A DNA stretch of 64,000 bases, taken from the NCBI GenBank assembly GCA_937930635.1, contig CALHCF010000009.1:1-64000 (forward strand), in the 5' to 3' direction. Shown one piece after another: positions 38,393 through 47,437 of the stretch. Source of the stretch: an uncultured Rhizobiaceae group bacterium. GTDB lineage: Bacteria; Pseudomonadota; Alphaproteobacteria; Rhizobiales; Rhizobiaceae. The notes under the pieces were generated by a model. That model worked only from the letters and a program-made list of their open reading frames with translations. It was not told the DNA's origin and searched no databases. The position numbers were made by a program, and so were the translations under genes. Positions within the stretch are counted from its first letter, which is position 1; the number at the start of each line of letters is the position of its first letter.

Positions 38393-39331
38393 TCAAGGCG
38401 CCGATAAACCACCGGCTTCCGTGTTCAGGAAAGCCTCGCCACAGGCTTTGCTGAGATCCCGCACCCGGCCAATATAGTTTTGCCGTTGGGTCACGGAAAT
38501 CACGCCACGCGCATCAAGCAGATTGAAGACGTGGCTTGCCTTGATGCACTGGTCATAGGCGGGATGGGCCATGACAATAGCACGACCCTTTTTGGGGTCT
38601 TGGGGATCAGCCTCAAGAATGCGCTGACATTCGGCTTCGGCATCTTCGAAATGCCTCAGCAAAATCTCCGTATCCGCCACATCAAAATTCCAACGCGAAT
38701 ATTCCCGTTCGGTCTGCTGGAATACATCGCCATAGGACACCCGGTCATTGCCGCTGGCACCGTTGAAATTCAGATCATAAACATTGTCGACACCCTGAAC
38801 ATACATGGCGAGCCGTTCCAGCCCATAGGTCAGTTCGCCAGCGACGGGTGAGCATTCAAAGCCGCAAACCTGCTGGAAATACGTGAACTGCGAAACCTCC
38901 ATTCCATCGCACCATACTTCCCAGCCCAGCCCCCAGGCACCCAGGGTCGGGCTTTCCCAGTCATCTTCAACAAAGCGAATATCGTGGAGCGCGGAATCAA
39001 TGCCGATGGCTTTGAGCGAACCAAGATAAAGCTCTTGCAGATCGGGCGGGCTTGGCTTGAGCAACACCTGATACTGATAATAGTGCTGAAGCCGGTTCGG
39101 GTTCTCGCCATAGCGGCCATCGGTGGGCCGACGGCTTGGCTGGACATAAGCCGCGTTCCATGGCTTTGGCCCCAATGCCCGCAGGGTGGTGGCCGGATGA
39201 AACGTCCCTGCTCCAACTTCCATGTCGTAAGGCTGGAGGATCACACAGCCATAGCGCGCCCAATAATCATGCAGCGTCAAAATCAGACCCTGAAAAGAGG
39301 TTTTGGGATCATTTGGGTTGGCAGCGGCCAT
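38393..39331 (-). CDS. glyQ: Glycyl-tRNA synthetase alpha subunit
   Basis: 312 residues. Class II catalytic core: [34 protein letters not shown] in the first 50 residues, [19 protein letters not shown], and [29 protein letters not shown]. The start is ATG 39331 ([13 protein letters not shown]). It acts with GlyS encoded 0.9 kb downstream. Confidence 0.97.
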   Translation of the reverse strand: MAAANPNDPKTSFQGLILTLHDYWARYGCVILQPYDMEVGAGTFHPATTLRALGPKPWNAAYVQPSRRPTDGRYGENPNRLQHYYQYQVLLKPSPPDLQELYLGSLKAIGIDSALHDIRFVEDDWESPTLGAWGLGWEVWCDGMEVSQFTYFQQVCGFECSPVAGELTYGLERLAMYVQGVDNVYDLNFNGASGNDRVSYGDVFQQTEREYSRWNFDVADTEILLRHFEDAEAECQRILEADPQDPKKGRAIVMAHPAYDQCIKASHVFNLLDARGVISVTQRQNYIGRVRDLSKACGEAFLNTEAGGLSAP

Positions 39332-39566
39332 CACGTTGGTCCAGTCTAAAAGTCTGGCGACAGGTGCCACGCGATTGGCGAAGGGTCAAGTTGAGAAAAC
39401 CGGCAATGGCTGACGAGAGTGATCCGAATTCACCGTAAGTTTTGCCCAGCCAAAAGGTCTTCTTACCGGGTCGGATTTACTGCTTTGATCGCACCTGTCA
39501 TGCGGCAGCACCGCAAGTCCGTTCTTCTGGGCTGAACCTGTCCGCCCCTCAGGCGCGATGCCTGTT

Positions 39567-39743
39567 TCACTTGCGCAGACGATAGCGCCCCGTTTTGGGA
39601 TCCTGTTCGAGATCACCCCCGGATTTGGGTTTTTTGGCCTTTTCCAGCTCTTCCCTTTGGATCCGATCCCAGTGCTTACGAAATGATGAGTAAGCGACAA
39701 GGGCCACACTTCCCAGCGCTGCTACGGCAATCAGTTGAACCAT
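39567..39743 (-). CDS. Small conserved-looking membrane protein (58 aa)
   Basis: A 58-codon gene: MVQLIAVAALGSVALVAYSS as a single membrane segment, then RKHWDRIQREELEKAKK and a tail with DLEQDPKTGRYRLRK. It has a strong GGAGGGG 5-8 bp before the ATG. It stands alone between sppA (37 bp away) and glyQ, on their strand. The 'DP.TG.Y' tail resembles small proteins found beside sppA in other alphaproteobacteria, from memory. Function unknown. Confidence 0.75.
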   Translation of the reverse strand: MVQLIAVAALGSVALVAYSSFRKHWDRIQREELEKAKKPKSGGDLEQDPKTGRYRLRK

Positions 39744-39779
39744 GAACCCCTCCCCTTGTTCCTTTTTTAAAGCCCCAAC

Positions 39780-40667
39780 TTAAAGCCCCAGCCGGGACCA
39801 CAGCGCTCGCTCTTCAACAGCTGTCAACAATCCGTCTGCGGCACGGGATGCTATATCATCCATGGCAGGCAATTCCGGCATTTCCATGCCGAAAGGCGAA
39901 CGACGTCCGAACAGGCCCTTTTTGGCCTCGATCAATTTCAACTCGGTTTTCTCGCCATAGCGCTGCTTCAGGCTTGCACGAATATCGCCAATACCATCAA
40001 TCAGGCCCAGTTCTCTTGCCTTCTCCCCCGTCCAAAAAAGGCCGGTAAAGAGGTCTTTGTGATCGCTCAAACGATCGCCCCGGCTTTCCTTGACCAGATC
40101 GATGAAGACATCGTGGATTTCAAGCTGCAAGGCCTTCAACCGGTCAATATCCGGCTTCTTTTCCGGCAAAAAGGGATCAAGCACCGACTTATTCTGGCCT
40201 GCTGTATAGACACGGCGCTTTACGCCAACCTTTTCAATGGCATCAACAAAACCAAAACTGGCGGAAATCACTCCGATGGACCCAACAATACTGGATGGAT
40301 CAGCGGTAATGTCGTCGCCGGCACACGCAATCATATAGCCGCCCGAAGCCGCCGCATCTTCGACGAAAACATGGACTTTCTTTTCATTCTCCACCGCCAG
40401 ATCGCGAATGCGTCGATAAATGAGCCGCGACTGAACAGGCGAACCACCCGGTGAGTTGACCACAATGGCAACGGCCGGTGTCTTTTTGCTCTCAAAAGCT
40501 TTTTGCAGAAGCCCCGCCGTACTGGCCAGGTTGAGTGCGGGGCGCAGTGCCGAGCCGCCCGCCATGATGGCACCGGAAAGCTTTACAACAGGGATGGTCA
40601 CACCGCCCTTGTCGCCAAACATGGTGCGTATTTTTTTCGGGACGATACGGGTCAGGGCATTAGCCAA
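39780..40667 (-). CDS. sppA: S49-family signal peptide peptidase (short SppA/SohB type)
   Basis: 295 residues, the single-domain form. Ser/Lys dyad: nucleophile in DAAASGGYMIACA, general-base Lys in AGQNKSVLDPFLP; VVNSPGGSPVQS forms the substrate-binding strand. It degrades cleaved signal peptides or membrane fragments. No obvious N-terminal anchor. The first codon is TTG at 40667 with AGAGA upstream; the nearest ATG (40622) would remove conserved-looking N-terminal residues, so I keep TTG. Confidence 0.9.
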   Translation of the reverse strand: MANALTRIVPKKIRTMFGDKGGVTIPVVKLSGAIMAGGSALRPALNLASTAGLLQKAFESKKTPAVAIVVNSPGGSPVQSRLIYRRIRDLAVENEKKVHVFVEDAAASGGYMIACAGDDITADPSSIVGSIGVISASFGFVDAIEKVGVKRRVYTAGQNKSVLDPFLPEKKPDIDRLKALQLEIHDVFIDLVKESRGDRLSDHKDLFTGLFWTGEKARELGLIDGIGDIRASLKQRYGEKTELKLIEAKKGLFGRRSPFGMEMPELPAMDDIASRAADGLLTAVEERALWSRLGL

Positions 40668-41194
40668 GGGAAATCTCTTTTTTCAGCAATGATCCGACAA
40701 CAAATGTAGCTTTTTGCATGGTTTTTCAAGCGTCGCTCAGTCTTGGTAGTGTCTCTTTTTGAATTGCAGCCTTGGGATTAACCAGCACTCCCAAATCGAT
40801 CAGCTATCCACCCTGCGACGCACCGATCAACATCACCTCGCACCGTGATACGACCCCTCACAAACGAACGGTAATGGCTCCTTCGAGGCCGTTTTACAGT
40901 TTTCGATCGTGTCGCTCCTGGAACATCTTAGACTTCAGTTCCTCGACAGATTGGCCCAACGCGGACTAGTATGAATTTCATCATTGACTGCGAGCAAACA
41001 CCTTCATATGTCCTGACACGATCGAAACAGAAACCGCTTGTTTGTCTTGGATCTTAAACATGGTTGCAAAAGTGTGTCTGAATCAACTTCCCATGAAAGT
41101 CTAAATCGCACCAAATCATTCCCATTCATGGGTCCATTGACTCAGACAACGCGACCTTTGGCAAGGGATTAGCAATCACATTGTGAGTGACCTA
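40668..41194. other. 527-bp gene-free stretch with an inverted repeat, left edge of accessory block
   Basis: No supported gene. A 65-codon frame (40772-40969, plus) has no family features. TTTCGATCGTGTC (40901-40913) recurs inverted at 41015-41027. Base composition shifts toward AT as the DUF4062 gene is approached. Confidence 0.5.
40901..41027. repeat. 13-bp perfect inverted repeats bounding 127 bp
   Basis: TTTCGATCGTGTC at 40901-40913 and its exact reverse complement at 41015-41027. The pair delimits a 127-bp segment and could be ends of a MITE-like element or a decayed insertion. No target duplication was identified. Confidence 0.45.
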
Positions 41195-42649
41195 TTAAAG
41201 TACTTTTAGTCGTTCATTGAACGGCGCATTGAACATAATGCTTACATAAGTATCGCCATGAATTTGATCAATTATCTCTTCAAGGCCTCTTTCAAAAAAA
41301 TAGTCTGAAATTTCGGAAGCTTTAGTGGCATTTTTCGACGTGAATATCACCGCTACTGGCTTGTCACTTAAAAAATCCAACCAATCTAGCCCGTCAGTGA
41401 ATATGGGGAAATGTTGTCTTCTTTTAAATTCGTAATCCCACTTTGATCCGTCAATTGCCAATACAGTGGGAATTCCAGAGCCATATAAAACTCGTTTGAA
41501 GAGACAGTTTCGATAATTCCACACTAGAGGTCCAACAGGCCCTCCATCGTTCAAGTTCACTCCTGTAATTGAGGAAAAAATTAGTCCGTTGTCCGGGCTC
41601 ATCGTTGCCAACAACTCTTCCCGGACTTCTTGACATTTTTCTTTGGCACCTGGCCGCAGCAAGTATTCCGAGCGGGCAAATTTTTCGGCAGGTATTTTGG
41701 CCGCCTCGTGAATTTTGCCAAAAACCTCCCCATACCTTTCTGAGAATGATCCGCAAGGGAATAGTTTTATTGATTTGGCGTCAAACTGAGTTTGAGGCGG
41801 CAGGAGCAAGAACTGCAAAAATGTCAGAGAAGAATTTGTGAAATAGGAAATATCTGCTCTATTTTTTGGCTGCATTGTTGCTTCAAATTGAAATCTTTCA
41901 ACCAACTTCTTGGATATATAAGCGCAAGATGATGAAGCTTCGAAAAAAATGTTTTTTACATCAGAGTCTTGAAAAATGCTGGTGCTACAATTTTTCCAAA
42001 AATGCTTAGCAATAATCTTTTTTTCATCAATATCGTTTGTAGATCGATCAATTATAACAGAATAAGATCGAATCCGATCTACTGTTTCGACCAACAAACG
42101 GCTTTGTGTTTCTGTAATATTTAGTCTATAGTTATTTGAAATCTCAGAATACGATTTAGATCTAATCCATCCAGCAGCTTCATCTAGATCCATTCTGTCA
42201 ATTGCCAAATCTAAAGCAGGTCCCACAGTCTTGGCAACGGAATCGGGGGATTCTAGTGAGAAAAAATCTCTAATATTACCACTATTGAGAAGGCGATTAC
42301 GAACTCTTTGAAGATCTGGATTATGGTCTAAATTTCTATACTCTTGCTCGTCGCAAGCAAAACCTATCACTGGTATGCTAAACTTTTCGGCTTGATCCAG
42401 TTCAAATTCTACAAAACTGCACCCGTCATCAAAAATGTGGCCAACATTACGTCCAACCACGGAAATAAATAAATCACACTCCGAAATTCGTTCGGAAATA
42501 TATTCCTTGTTGTCTTCGCTCCCTGATGGAAAGAATTCCATGGCAATGGGAATGTGCCCTTTCTTTTGGACCAAGTTTATAACGACATTCCTATGTTCGC
42601 CTATGTCCAATTTAGTGGAGCTAATAAATATGGAATACTTCTTTTTCAT
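41195..42649 (-). CDS. DUF4062 protein with C-terminal DeoR-sensor/ISOCOT-like domain
   Basis: 484 residues. Residues 1-about 100 are DUF4062, a TIR/SLOG-like Rossmannoid domain of conflict systems: YSIFISSTKLDIGEHRNVV, GHIPIAMEFFPSG, ECDLFISVVGRNVG, SFVEFELDQA, IPVIGF. Residues about 200-440 read like the effector-sensing half of DeoR regulators (ISOCOT fold): NIFFEASSSCAYISKKL (235-249), SYFTNSS (268-274), LFPCGSFSERYGEVFG (296-311), SSITGVNLNDGG (359-370), CLFKRVLYGSGIPTVLAIDGSKW (382-404). No DNA-binding domain or membrane segment. The gene is clearly AT-richer than its neighbours and has a weak ribosome site. Inference: acquired stand-alone effector/sensor, possibly antiviral. DUF4062 is a confident reading; the ISOCOT call is my own pattern match. 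Confidence 0.8.
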   Translation of the reverse strand: MKKKYSIFISSTKLDIGEHRNVVINLVQKKGHIPIAMEFFPSGSEDNKEYISERISECDLFISVVGRNVGHIFDDGCSFVEFELDQAEKFSIPVIGFACDEQEYRNLDHNPDLQRVRNRLLNSGNIRDFFSLESPDSVAKTVGPALDLAIDRMDLDEAAGWIRSKSYSEISNNYRLNITETQSRLLVETVDRIRSYSVIIDRSTNDIDEKKIIAKHFWKNCSTSIFQDSDVKNIFFEASSSCAYISKKLVERFQFEATMQPKNRADISYFTNSSLTFLQFLLLPPQTQFDAKSIKLFPCGSFSERYGEVFGKIHEAAKIPAEKFARSEYLLRPGAKEKCQEVREELLATMSPDNGLIFSSITGVNLNDGGPVGPLVWNYRNCLFKRVLYGSGIPTVLAIDGSKWDYEFKRRQHFPIFTDGLDWLDFLSDKPVAVIFTSKNATKASEISDYFFERGLEEIIDQIHGDTYVSIMFNAPFNERLKVL

Positions 42650-43143
42650 CGAGATACGGCTTAAAGAGGGTTCGTTGTTATAATTTATATTGGCGATTTG
42701 GGGATTGGCAATGCGTTGTTTTTCAGCTGTGTATCAGAATCCAAAAGGCGTGGATGGGGAACAGAAATGGAAACTAGCCAACGCTTCATCGATTTACAAT
42801 GTGCCCCATCTTGCAATCGCACCGAGAGGCATGAAATGAATTTCCGTTCTCTGAGGGATGCCCCGATTTTTGAATACAAGACCTGGTCGGGCAAACCATA
42901 CGTGCGATTATGCTAAATATGTAAAACGGTCGCTCATGGCACGTTGGGACATTAACCGGCATATCGTTTGCTGGACAATTGTCAAAATGCAAAACGTCCC
43001 ACCTTGTTGCCTTTGATTAATTTTGATCAACGTCAACTTCGGGCAAACTCTGGCGGTCTTCTGGTTGCAACATCATCTAATCTGCGACACGGCATCGATT
43101 GACGGTTTCGCATCGACCCGGAAATTCGAACTGAGACAGCACC
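42650..43143. other. 494-bp gene-free stretch, right edge of accessory block
   Basis: Only short overlapping frames on both strands (for example 42698-42916 plus, 42685-42894 minus), none with recognisable features. No tRNA-like cloverleaf or IS end was seen. Likely holds the promoter of the DUF4062 gene at its left end. Confidence 0.45.
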
Positions 43144-43941
43144 TCAGTCTTCATCAAACAGGCCGCAACGACCACGCAACACCTCTTCTGCCAGCCCCGT
43201 AGGTCTGTGGTTATCTGGATCAGACTGTATGGTGAAGGATGGCTCTATCTCCAAAGCAGCGCGCCCACCCAGTCTTGCACGGACAATCATCAGGCCGGTT
43301 GGGTGGATGGGCAGAATGGAGATGCTGCCAAACCGCCCTTTCAGCGCTATCAACACCTCTTCGAGCAAAGAGACACGCAAAATGAGGGTCAGACTGGCTT
43401 TTGGCCTGGCCACATAAGCGGCTGTCCTGATCCAGGCTTCAAGCAGACCGGGCTGCATAACGTGTGAAGCCGCCCGTTGCTGGTTTGGGGAATGATGGAA
43501 ATGAGCCTTGTGATTATAAGGCGGGTTGGAAATTATATGGTCATAGGAATTTTGTCGCAGCCCCGCTGCTTCACGGTCCGCTCCACCCAGCGACAGATCA
43601 GCGGTAACAATGTGCAACCGATCTTTAAAGTGCTTGTTTTCGGGGTAGCTCAGGCTGGTTTTTGCGTTGGCCAGAGCGTCAGTGTCTTTTTCGATTAAAT
43701 CGACTTCCACATTTTTGCACCGTTGCGCCAGTGCCATGCCGGCGACGCCGCACCCGGCACCAAAATCGGCAACCCTGCCGCTGGTGGTGTGAGGAAGTGC
43801 GGCAGCGAGGAAAACAGCGTCAAGGCCAGCCCGATGGGGGCCTTTGGCGGGCTGAGAGACAAAAAAACTATTGTCGAGGAAACCGTCCTTGGTCGTGACG
43901 ATTCCGGGCACAGATGCTGCTTTGGACGAAGAGAGTTTCAC
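43144..43941 (-). CDS. TrmN6-like class I SAM-dependent methyltransferase
   Basis: 265 residues. SAM-binding VADFGAGCGVAGMALAQR and the N-methyltransferase motif IISNPPYN. It resembles tRNA1(Val) (adenine-37-N6)-methyltransferase. The start is GTG at 43941, 3 bp after the stop of the DUF2007 gene, so the two are translationally coupled. This pair next to a polyprenyl synthase is common in rhizobia. Confidence 0.88.
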   Translation of the reverse strand: MKLSSSKAASVPGIVTTKDGFLDNSFFVSQPAKGPHRAGLDAVFLAAALPHTTSGRVADFGAGCGVAGMALAQRCKNVEVDLIEKDTDALANAKTSLSYPENKHFKDRLHIVTADLSLGGADREAAGLRQNSYDHIISNPPYNHKAHFHHSPNQQRAASHVMQPGLLEAWIRTAAYVARPKASLTLILRVSLLEEVLIALKGRFGSISILPIHPTGLMIVRARLGGRAALEIEPSFTIQSDPDNHRPTGLAEEVLRGRCGLFDED

Positions 43942-43944
43942 AGA

Positions 43945-44178
43945 TCAGCGTACAGGCTTTTCCGGCAGTTCGTTGCCAAGGCCTGCATCTCTCATCAACC
44001 GCCTGGCTCGCTCAAGATATTCGCCATCCACCATGATGCGACGCGGCAGGATACCCAGCGAACCATCGAGAATGCTCATATGAGTATCGGCGACAAAATG
44101 CCCGATGCCTTCTTCACCCAGCAGGGCTTCGGCAAAGGAAACGGTAACCGGGTTATTGGTGCGCAAAAGTTCTTCCAT
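43945..44178 (-). CDS. DUF2007 domain protein
   Basis: 77 residues, whole protein one DUF2007 domain (MEELLRTNNPVTVSFAEALLGEEGI, then DGSLGILPRRIMVD). A small ferredoxin-like fold of unknown function. The second of two adjacent ATGs (44178) has the better spacing to AAAGGG. First gene of a two-gene unit with the methyltransferase. Confidence 0.88.
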   Translation of the reverse strand: MEELLRTNNPVTVSFAEALLGEEGIGHFVADTHMSILDGSLGILPRRIMVDGEYLERARRLMRDAGLGNELPEKPVR

Positions 44179-44191
44179 CATCCAACCCTTT

Positions 44192-44218
44192 GACCCGTTT
44201 GGCCCGTTTGGCCCGTTT
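44192..44218. repeat. Three tandem copies of a 9-bp unit
   Basis: GACCCGTTT followed by two exact GGCCCGTTT units, about 14 bp upstream of the DUF2007 start. It may affect the leader or promoter of that gene. Slippage-prone, otherwise unremarkable. Confidence 0.7.
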
Positions 44219-44439
44219 ATCCAATGTCGCTTCGCCTTACCCGAGCCGCGATCCATCTTTGATGTTATGGGACGGGCCTGCAAGAGATTCAAGCTGCCGT
44301 GAACGATCTGACATGCGTTCAAAATCAGGTTATCAGCAGGCTGAAAACGCTTTTCACCATTTCCAAACCGCAATGGGACGCCATATCTTGGCTTGCAGTC
44401 TTTACCGGCTGCCAAACTTCCCCAATTCCGGAGCATATT

Positions 44440-45021
44440 ATGTATAATTCATTCTTTAAATCCGCCGGCCTGGCTGCCCTGATGATGGGTGCGGCCACTT
44501 TTTCAGGACATACGGCCCCTTACACGGTCGATTTATCTCACTCCTTCATCAAGTTTGAAACTTCCCATCTGGGCTTTTCGAAATTGTCAGGACGGTTCAA
44601 TAAATTTTCGGGCACGATGAACTATGACCCGGCTAAGGGTCCGGATGGGCAAAGCATCAAGATTGAGATCGACATCACGAGCCTTGATACGAACTGGCCT
44701 GATCGTGACAAGCATCTGCGCAGCGCAGACTTTTTCAATTCTGAGAAATTCACCAAGGCCACTTTCGAGAGCACCGGCTATGATGGCGATGCCAATGGCG
44801 GCACTCTGAAGGGCAATCTGACCCTTCTTGGTGTGACAAAGGAAATCTCTTTTGCCATCAAGAAGATCGGCGAAGGGAAAGACCCCTGGGGTGGCTATCG
44901 CGCAGGTTTTGAAGGCAGTTATACGCTGACGCGCAAAGATTTTGGCATGGACTATAACCTCGGCCCGGAAGCCGAAAAGGTTGAGATAACGCTTCAGATC
45001 GAAGCGCTTAAAGACAAGTAG
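44440..45021 (+). CDS. YceI family periplasmic protein
   Basis: 193 residues. Signal peptide MYNSFFKSAGLAALMMGAATFSG (cleavage near HTA), then a lipocalin-like barrel: YTVDLSHSFIKFETSHLGFSKLSG, HLRSADFFNSEKFTKATFES, KGNLTLLGVTKEI, RKDFGMDYNLG. The family binds polyisoprenoids, fitting its place 200 bp before a polyprenyl diphosphate synthase. ATG 44440 follows GGAG by 8 bp. Confidence 0.93.
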   Translation: MYNSFFKSAGLAALMMGAATFSGHTAPYTVDLSHSFIKFETSHLGFSKLSGRFNKFSGTMNYDPAKGPDGQSIKIEIDITSLDTNWPDRDKHLRSADFFNSEKFTKATFESTGYDGDANGGTLKGNLTLLGVTKEISFAIKKIGEGKDPWGGYRAGFEGSYTLTRKDFGMDYNLGPEAEKVEITLQIEALKDK

Positions 45022-45035
45022 GTCTGCTAACCGGA

Positions 45036-45071
45036 AACCTCGCCGCGGTTGTCAGACCAGCCGGCGAGGTT
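45036..45071 (+). terminator. Stable hairpin after yceI-like gene
   Basis: AACCTCGCCG and CGGCGAGGTT are perfectly complementary over 10 bp with a 16-nt loop, 15 bp after the stop. Followed by CCCCCGC rather than T, so it is a weak candidate for intrinsic termination or an mRNA 3'-end stabiliser. Confidence 0.4.
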
Positions 45072-45221
45072 CCCCCGCAATACTGAGGTGTGTTTGACAA
45101 AGGTATTTCAACACCGACGGAGACCGTGGCATATTCTCCCGCTCCATCTGAAACACTTGTATTGGTCATGCACGCCCTCTAATTTCCAAATGATTTAATT
45201 TATTGAACCGGCAAGTGTCTC

Positions 45222-46238
45222 ATGGGCGTTGTTATCCCGATTGAAGAAAACCGCGAACCACAGGCAAGCGTTGAGCCGCTTGTTGGCCTGACCCGGGAGG
45301 ATATGGGCAAGGTCAATGCCCTGATCCTGTCCAAGACCGGTTCGGATGTGGAGATGATCCCCGAGGTCGCCAAGCATCTTATCGATTCCGGCGGCAAACG
45401 GCTGCGTCCCATGCTTACGCTTGCTGCTGCTGCGCTGTGTGGATACGAGGGCGACCATCACATTACTCTGGCTGCCAGTGTGGAATTCATGCACACCGCC
45501 ACCCTGTTGCATGATGATGTGGTTGATGAAAGCGACATGCGGCGGGGCAAACAAGCAGCCCGCATGGTGTGGGGCAATCAGGCCAGCGTTCTTGTTGGTG
45601 ATTTTCTGCTCGGCCAGGCCTTTCGCATGATGGTGGACGCAGGCTCCATGGGTGCCCTCGATGTTCTTTCAACAGCTTCCATGGTGATCGCAGAAGGCGA
45701 GGTCATGCAGCTGTCGGTGGCTCAAAGCATGGAAACCACTGAGGATGACTATCTGGCAGTGATCCGCGCAAAAACCGCGGCACTGTTTTCTGCCGCAGCC
45801 GAAGTCGGCCCTATTCTTGCCGATAGCGACAAACCAACCCGTGACGCTTTCCGTTCGTTTGGCGTCAATCTGGGTCTTGCCTTCCAGTTGGTTGATGATG
45901 CGCTCGACTATGGCGGCTCAAAGGCCGACCTTGGCAAGAATGTGGGCGACGACTTCTACGAAGGCAAAGTGACCCTGCCGGTGCTGCTGGCCTACAGGCG
46001 GGGGAGCGAGGAAGAGCGCAAATTCTGGCGCACTGCCATGGAGAGCGATTCCGCCGACAGCGCGGCTCTGGCTCAGGCAATGGAACTGCTGGCCAAACAT
46101 GGCGCAATTACCGACACGGTTGCGCGGGCCCGCCACTACGGAGAAATTGCACGCGATGCGCTTGCCCCACTGCCGGCAAGCGAGCAAAAGCGGGCACTTC
46201 TCGACGTTGTTGAATTCTGTATCAGCCGCGTCAGCTAA
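45222..46238 (+). CDS. ispB: Polyprenyl (octaprenyl) diphosphate synthase
   Basis: 338 residues. Trans-prenyltransferase with GGKRLRPML, first Asp-rich motif LLHDDVVDESDMRRG, and second motif FQLVDDALDYGG. It makes the long isoprenoid side chain for ubiquinone; UbiA in this window would use the product. The ribosome site before ATG 45222 is weak. It stands convergent to the SH3-like gene with a 6-bp gap. Confidence 0.93.
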   Translation: MGVVIPIEENREPQASVEPLVGLTREDMGKVNALILSKTGSDVEMIPEVAKHLIDSGGKRLRPMLTLAAAALCGYEGDHHITLAASVEFMHTATLLHDDVVDESDMRRGKQAARMVWGNQASVLVGDFLLGQAFRMMVDAGSMGALDVLSTASMVIAEGEVMQLSVAQSMETTEDDYLAVIRAKTAALFSAAAEVGPILADSDKPTRDAFRSFGVNLGLAFQLVDDALDYGGSKADLGKNVGDDFYEGKVTLPVLLAYRRGSEEERKFWRTAMESDSADSAALAQAMELLAKHGAITDTVARARHYGEIARDALAPLPASEQKRALLDVVEFCISRVS

Positions 46239-46244
46239 ACAGGC

Positions 46245-46586
46245 TTATCGTGCGAATATGGCACGGGGCAACCAACCCTGATCGCCGTTCTGGTTTACGC
46301 ACCAAATCCAGCCATGGGTGGATTTGGCACATTGGAATTTCTCTCCGACCCGCGCGTTCAACTCTATTGCATTGTAAGCATAAGCGGCCACAAATTGCTG
46401 TCCCTGCAGCACGGGAAGATTGTCTGGTACCCAACCTTCGCGGCTGTCTGGGTCAACGGCCCAGACCCAGCGGTGTCCATCCCACAAATCCTCTCGTTGG
46501 GTGACAATCAGTCTCTCACCGGCATCCACCCGGATCGGATCAGGATAACACTGTTGATAGTCAGCAACCGCGACAGCTTCAACCAT
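46245..46586 (-). CDS. Protein with two SH3-like segments
   Basis: 113 residues. Two repeated SH3-like units: AVADYQQCYPDPIRVDAGERL...GWVPDNLP and YAYNAIELNARVGEKF...GWLPRAIF. Both carry the ALYDY-like start and the GWxP end of SH3 folds. Cytoplasmic, no signal. GGGAGGG lies about 7 bp before ATG 46586. Function unknown. Confidence 0.75.
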   Translation of the reverse strand: MVEAVAVADYQQCYPDPIRVDAGERLIVTQREDLWDGHRWVWAVDPDSREGWVPDNLPVLQGQQFVAAYAYNAIELNARVGEKFQCAKSTHGWIWCVNQNGDQGWLPRAIFAR

Positions 46587-46755
46587 CAAACCACCCTCCC
46601 ATTCTCAGCCATGCTGGCTCGACCGCCTGAACGTTACGCAAACCTACAGCACACCTGTAAAAGGGACCGGTTATCGCAGGGACGTCGCGCAATTTGACAG
46701 GCCCAACTGGCCGATGCCCCCTATTCAGCAGAGGCACAATGGCACATAATTTGGC

Positions 46756-47394
46756 ATGGCTACTATTGAATACGTCTATTCTGCACATTCCGCCTTTGCG
46801 TATCTCGGCTCGAAACGTTTGCTGGAGATTTGTGCCAATCATAGCGTAAAACTCATACACAGGCCTATCTTGCTGTCTCCTGTTGTTGAAGCACAAAGCG
46901 GCCTTGCGTTTGGTGCTCGCACTCAACCGCATGTCGATTATTTTTTCGGGCGAGAGATCGAACGCTGGGCTGAATATCGAAATGTGCCAATCGTAAAATT
47001 CAGACCAACCTACCACGACGCCGACTACAGTCTTGCTTCGGGCATGATCCTTGCGCTTGGCGATACCGGCGCCAATGTCGACACTATGGCACACACTATT
47101 CTGAAAGCTCACTGGTGTGATGATGCGGATCTTTCCAGTCCCGAAGTGCTTGAAAAAATTGGTACGGATCTTGGTCACGACGCACGCACGCTCATGGACC
47201 AGGCGAAATCAGATCTGATTCAGGAAAAAGTATGGGCGAATACGGATTGGGCAAAGAACCAGAGTATCTTTGGTTCGCCGACCTATATCCTCGATGGAGA
47301 CCCCTTCTACGGACAAGACCATCTGGAAATACTGGAACACGCCCTAAGCAAACCCTTCGCACCAACGCGTTGGGTCAATCCTTCTGTAAACTGA
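46756..47394 (+). CDS. DsbA-fold 2-hydroxychromene-2-carboxylate isomerase-like protein
   Basis: 212 residues, kappa-class GST/DsbA fold. N-terminal EYVYSAHSAFAYLGSKRL carries a Ser at the active-site position; cis-Pro loop IFGSPTYILDGDPFYGQDHLE. Such enzymes are glutathione-dependent isomerases; the substrate is not evident. First gene of the plus strand in the second accessory stretch. Confidence 0.88.
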   Translation: MATIEYVYSAHSAFAYLGSKRLLEICANHSVKLIHRPILLSPVVEAQSGLAFGARTQPHVDYFFGREIERWAEYRNVPIVKFRPTYHDADYSLASGMILALGDTGANVDTMAHTILKAHWCDDADLSSPEVLEKIGTDLGHDARTLMDQAKSDLIQEKVWANTDWAKNQSIFGSPTYILDGDPFYGQDHLEILEHALSKPFAPTRWVNPSVN

Positions 47395-47437
47395 TGGATA
47401 GCTTCGAGGCCTTTGTTTCTCAAGGACATGGCGCATT

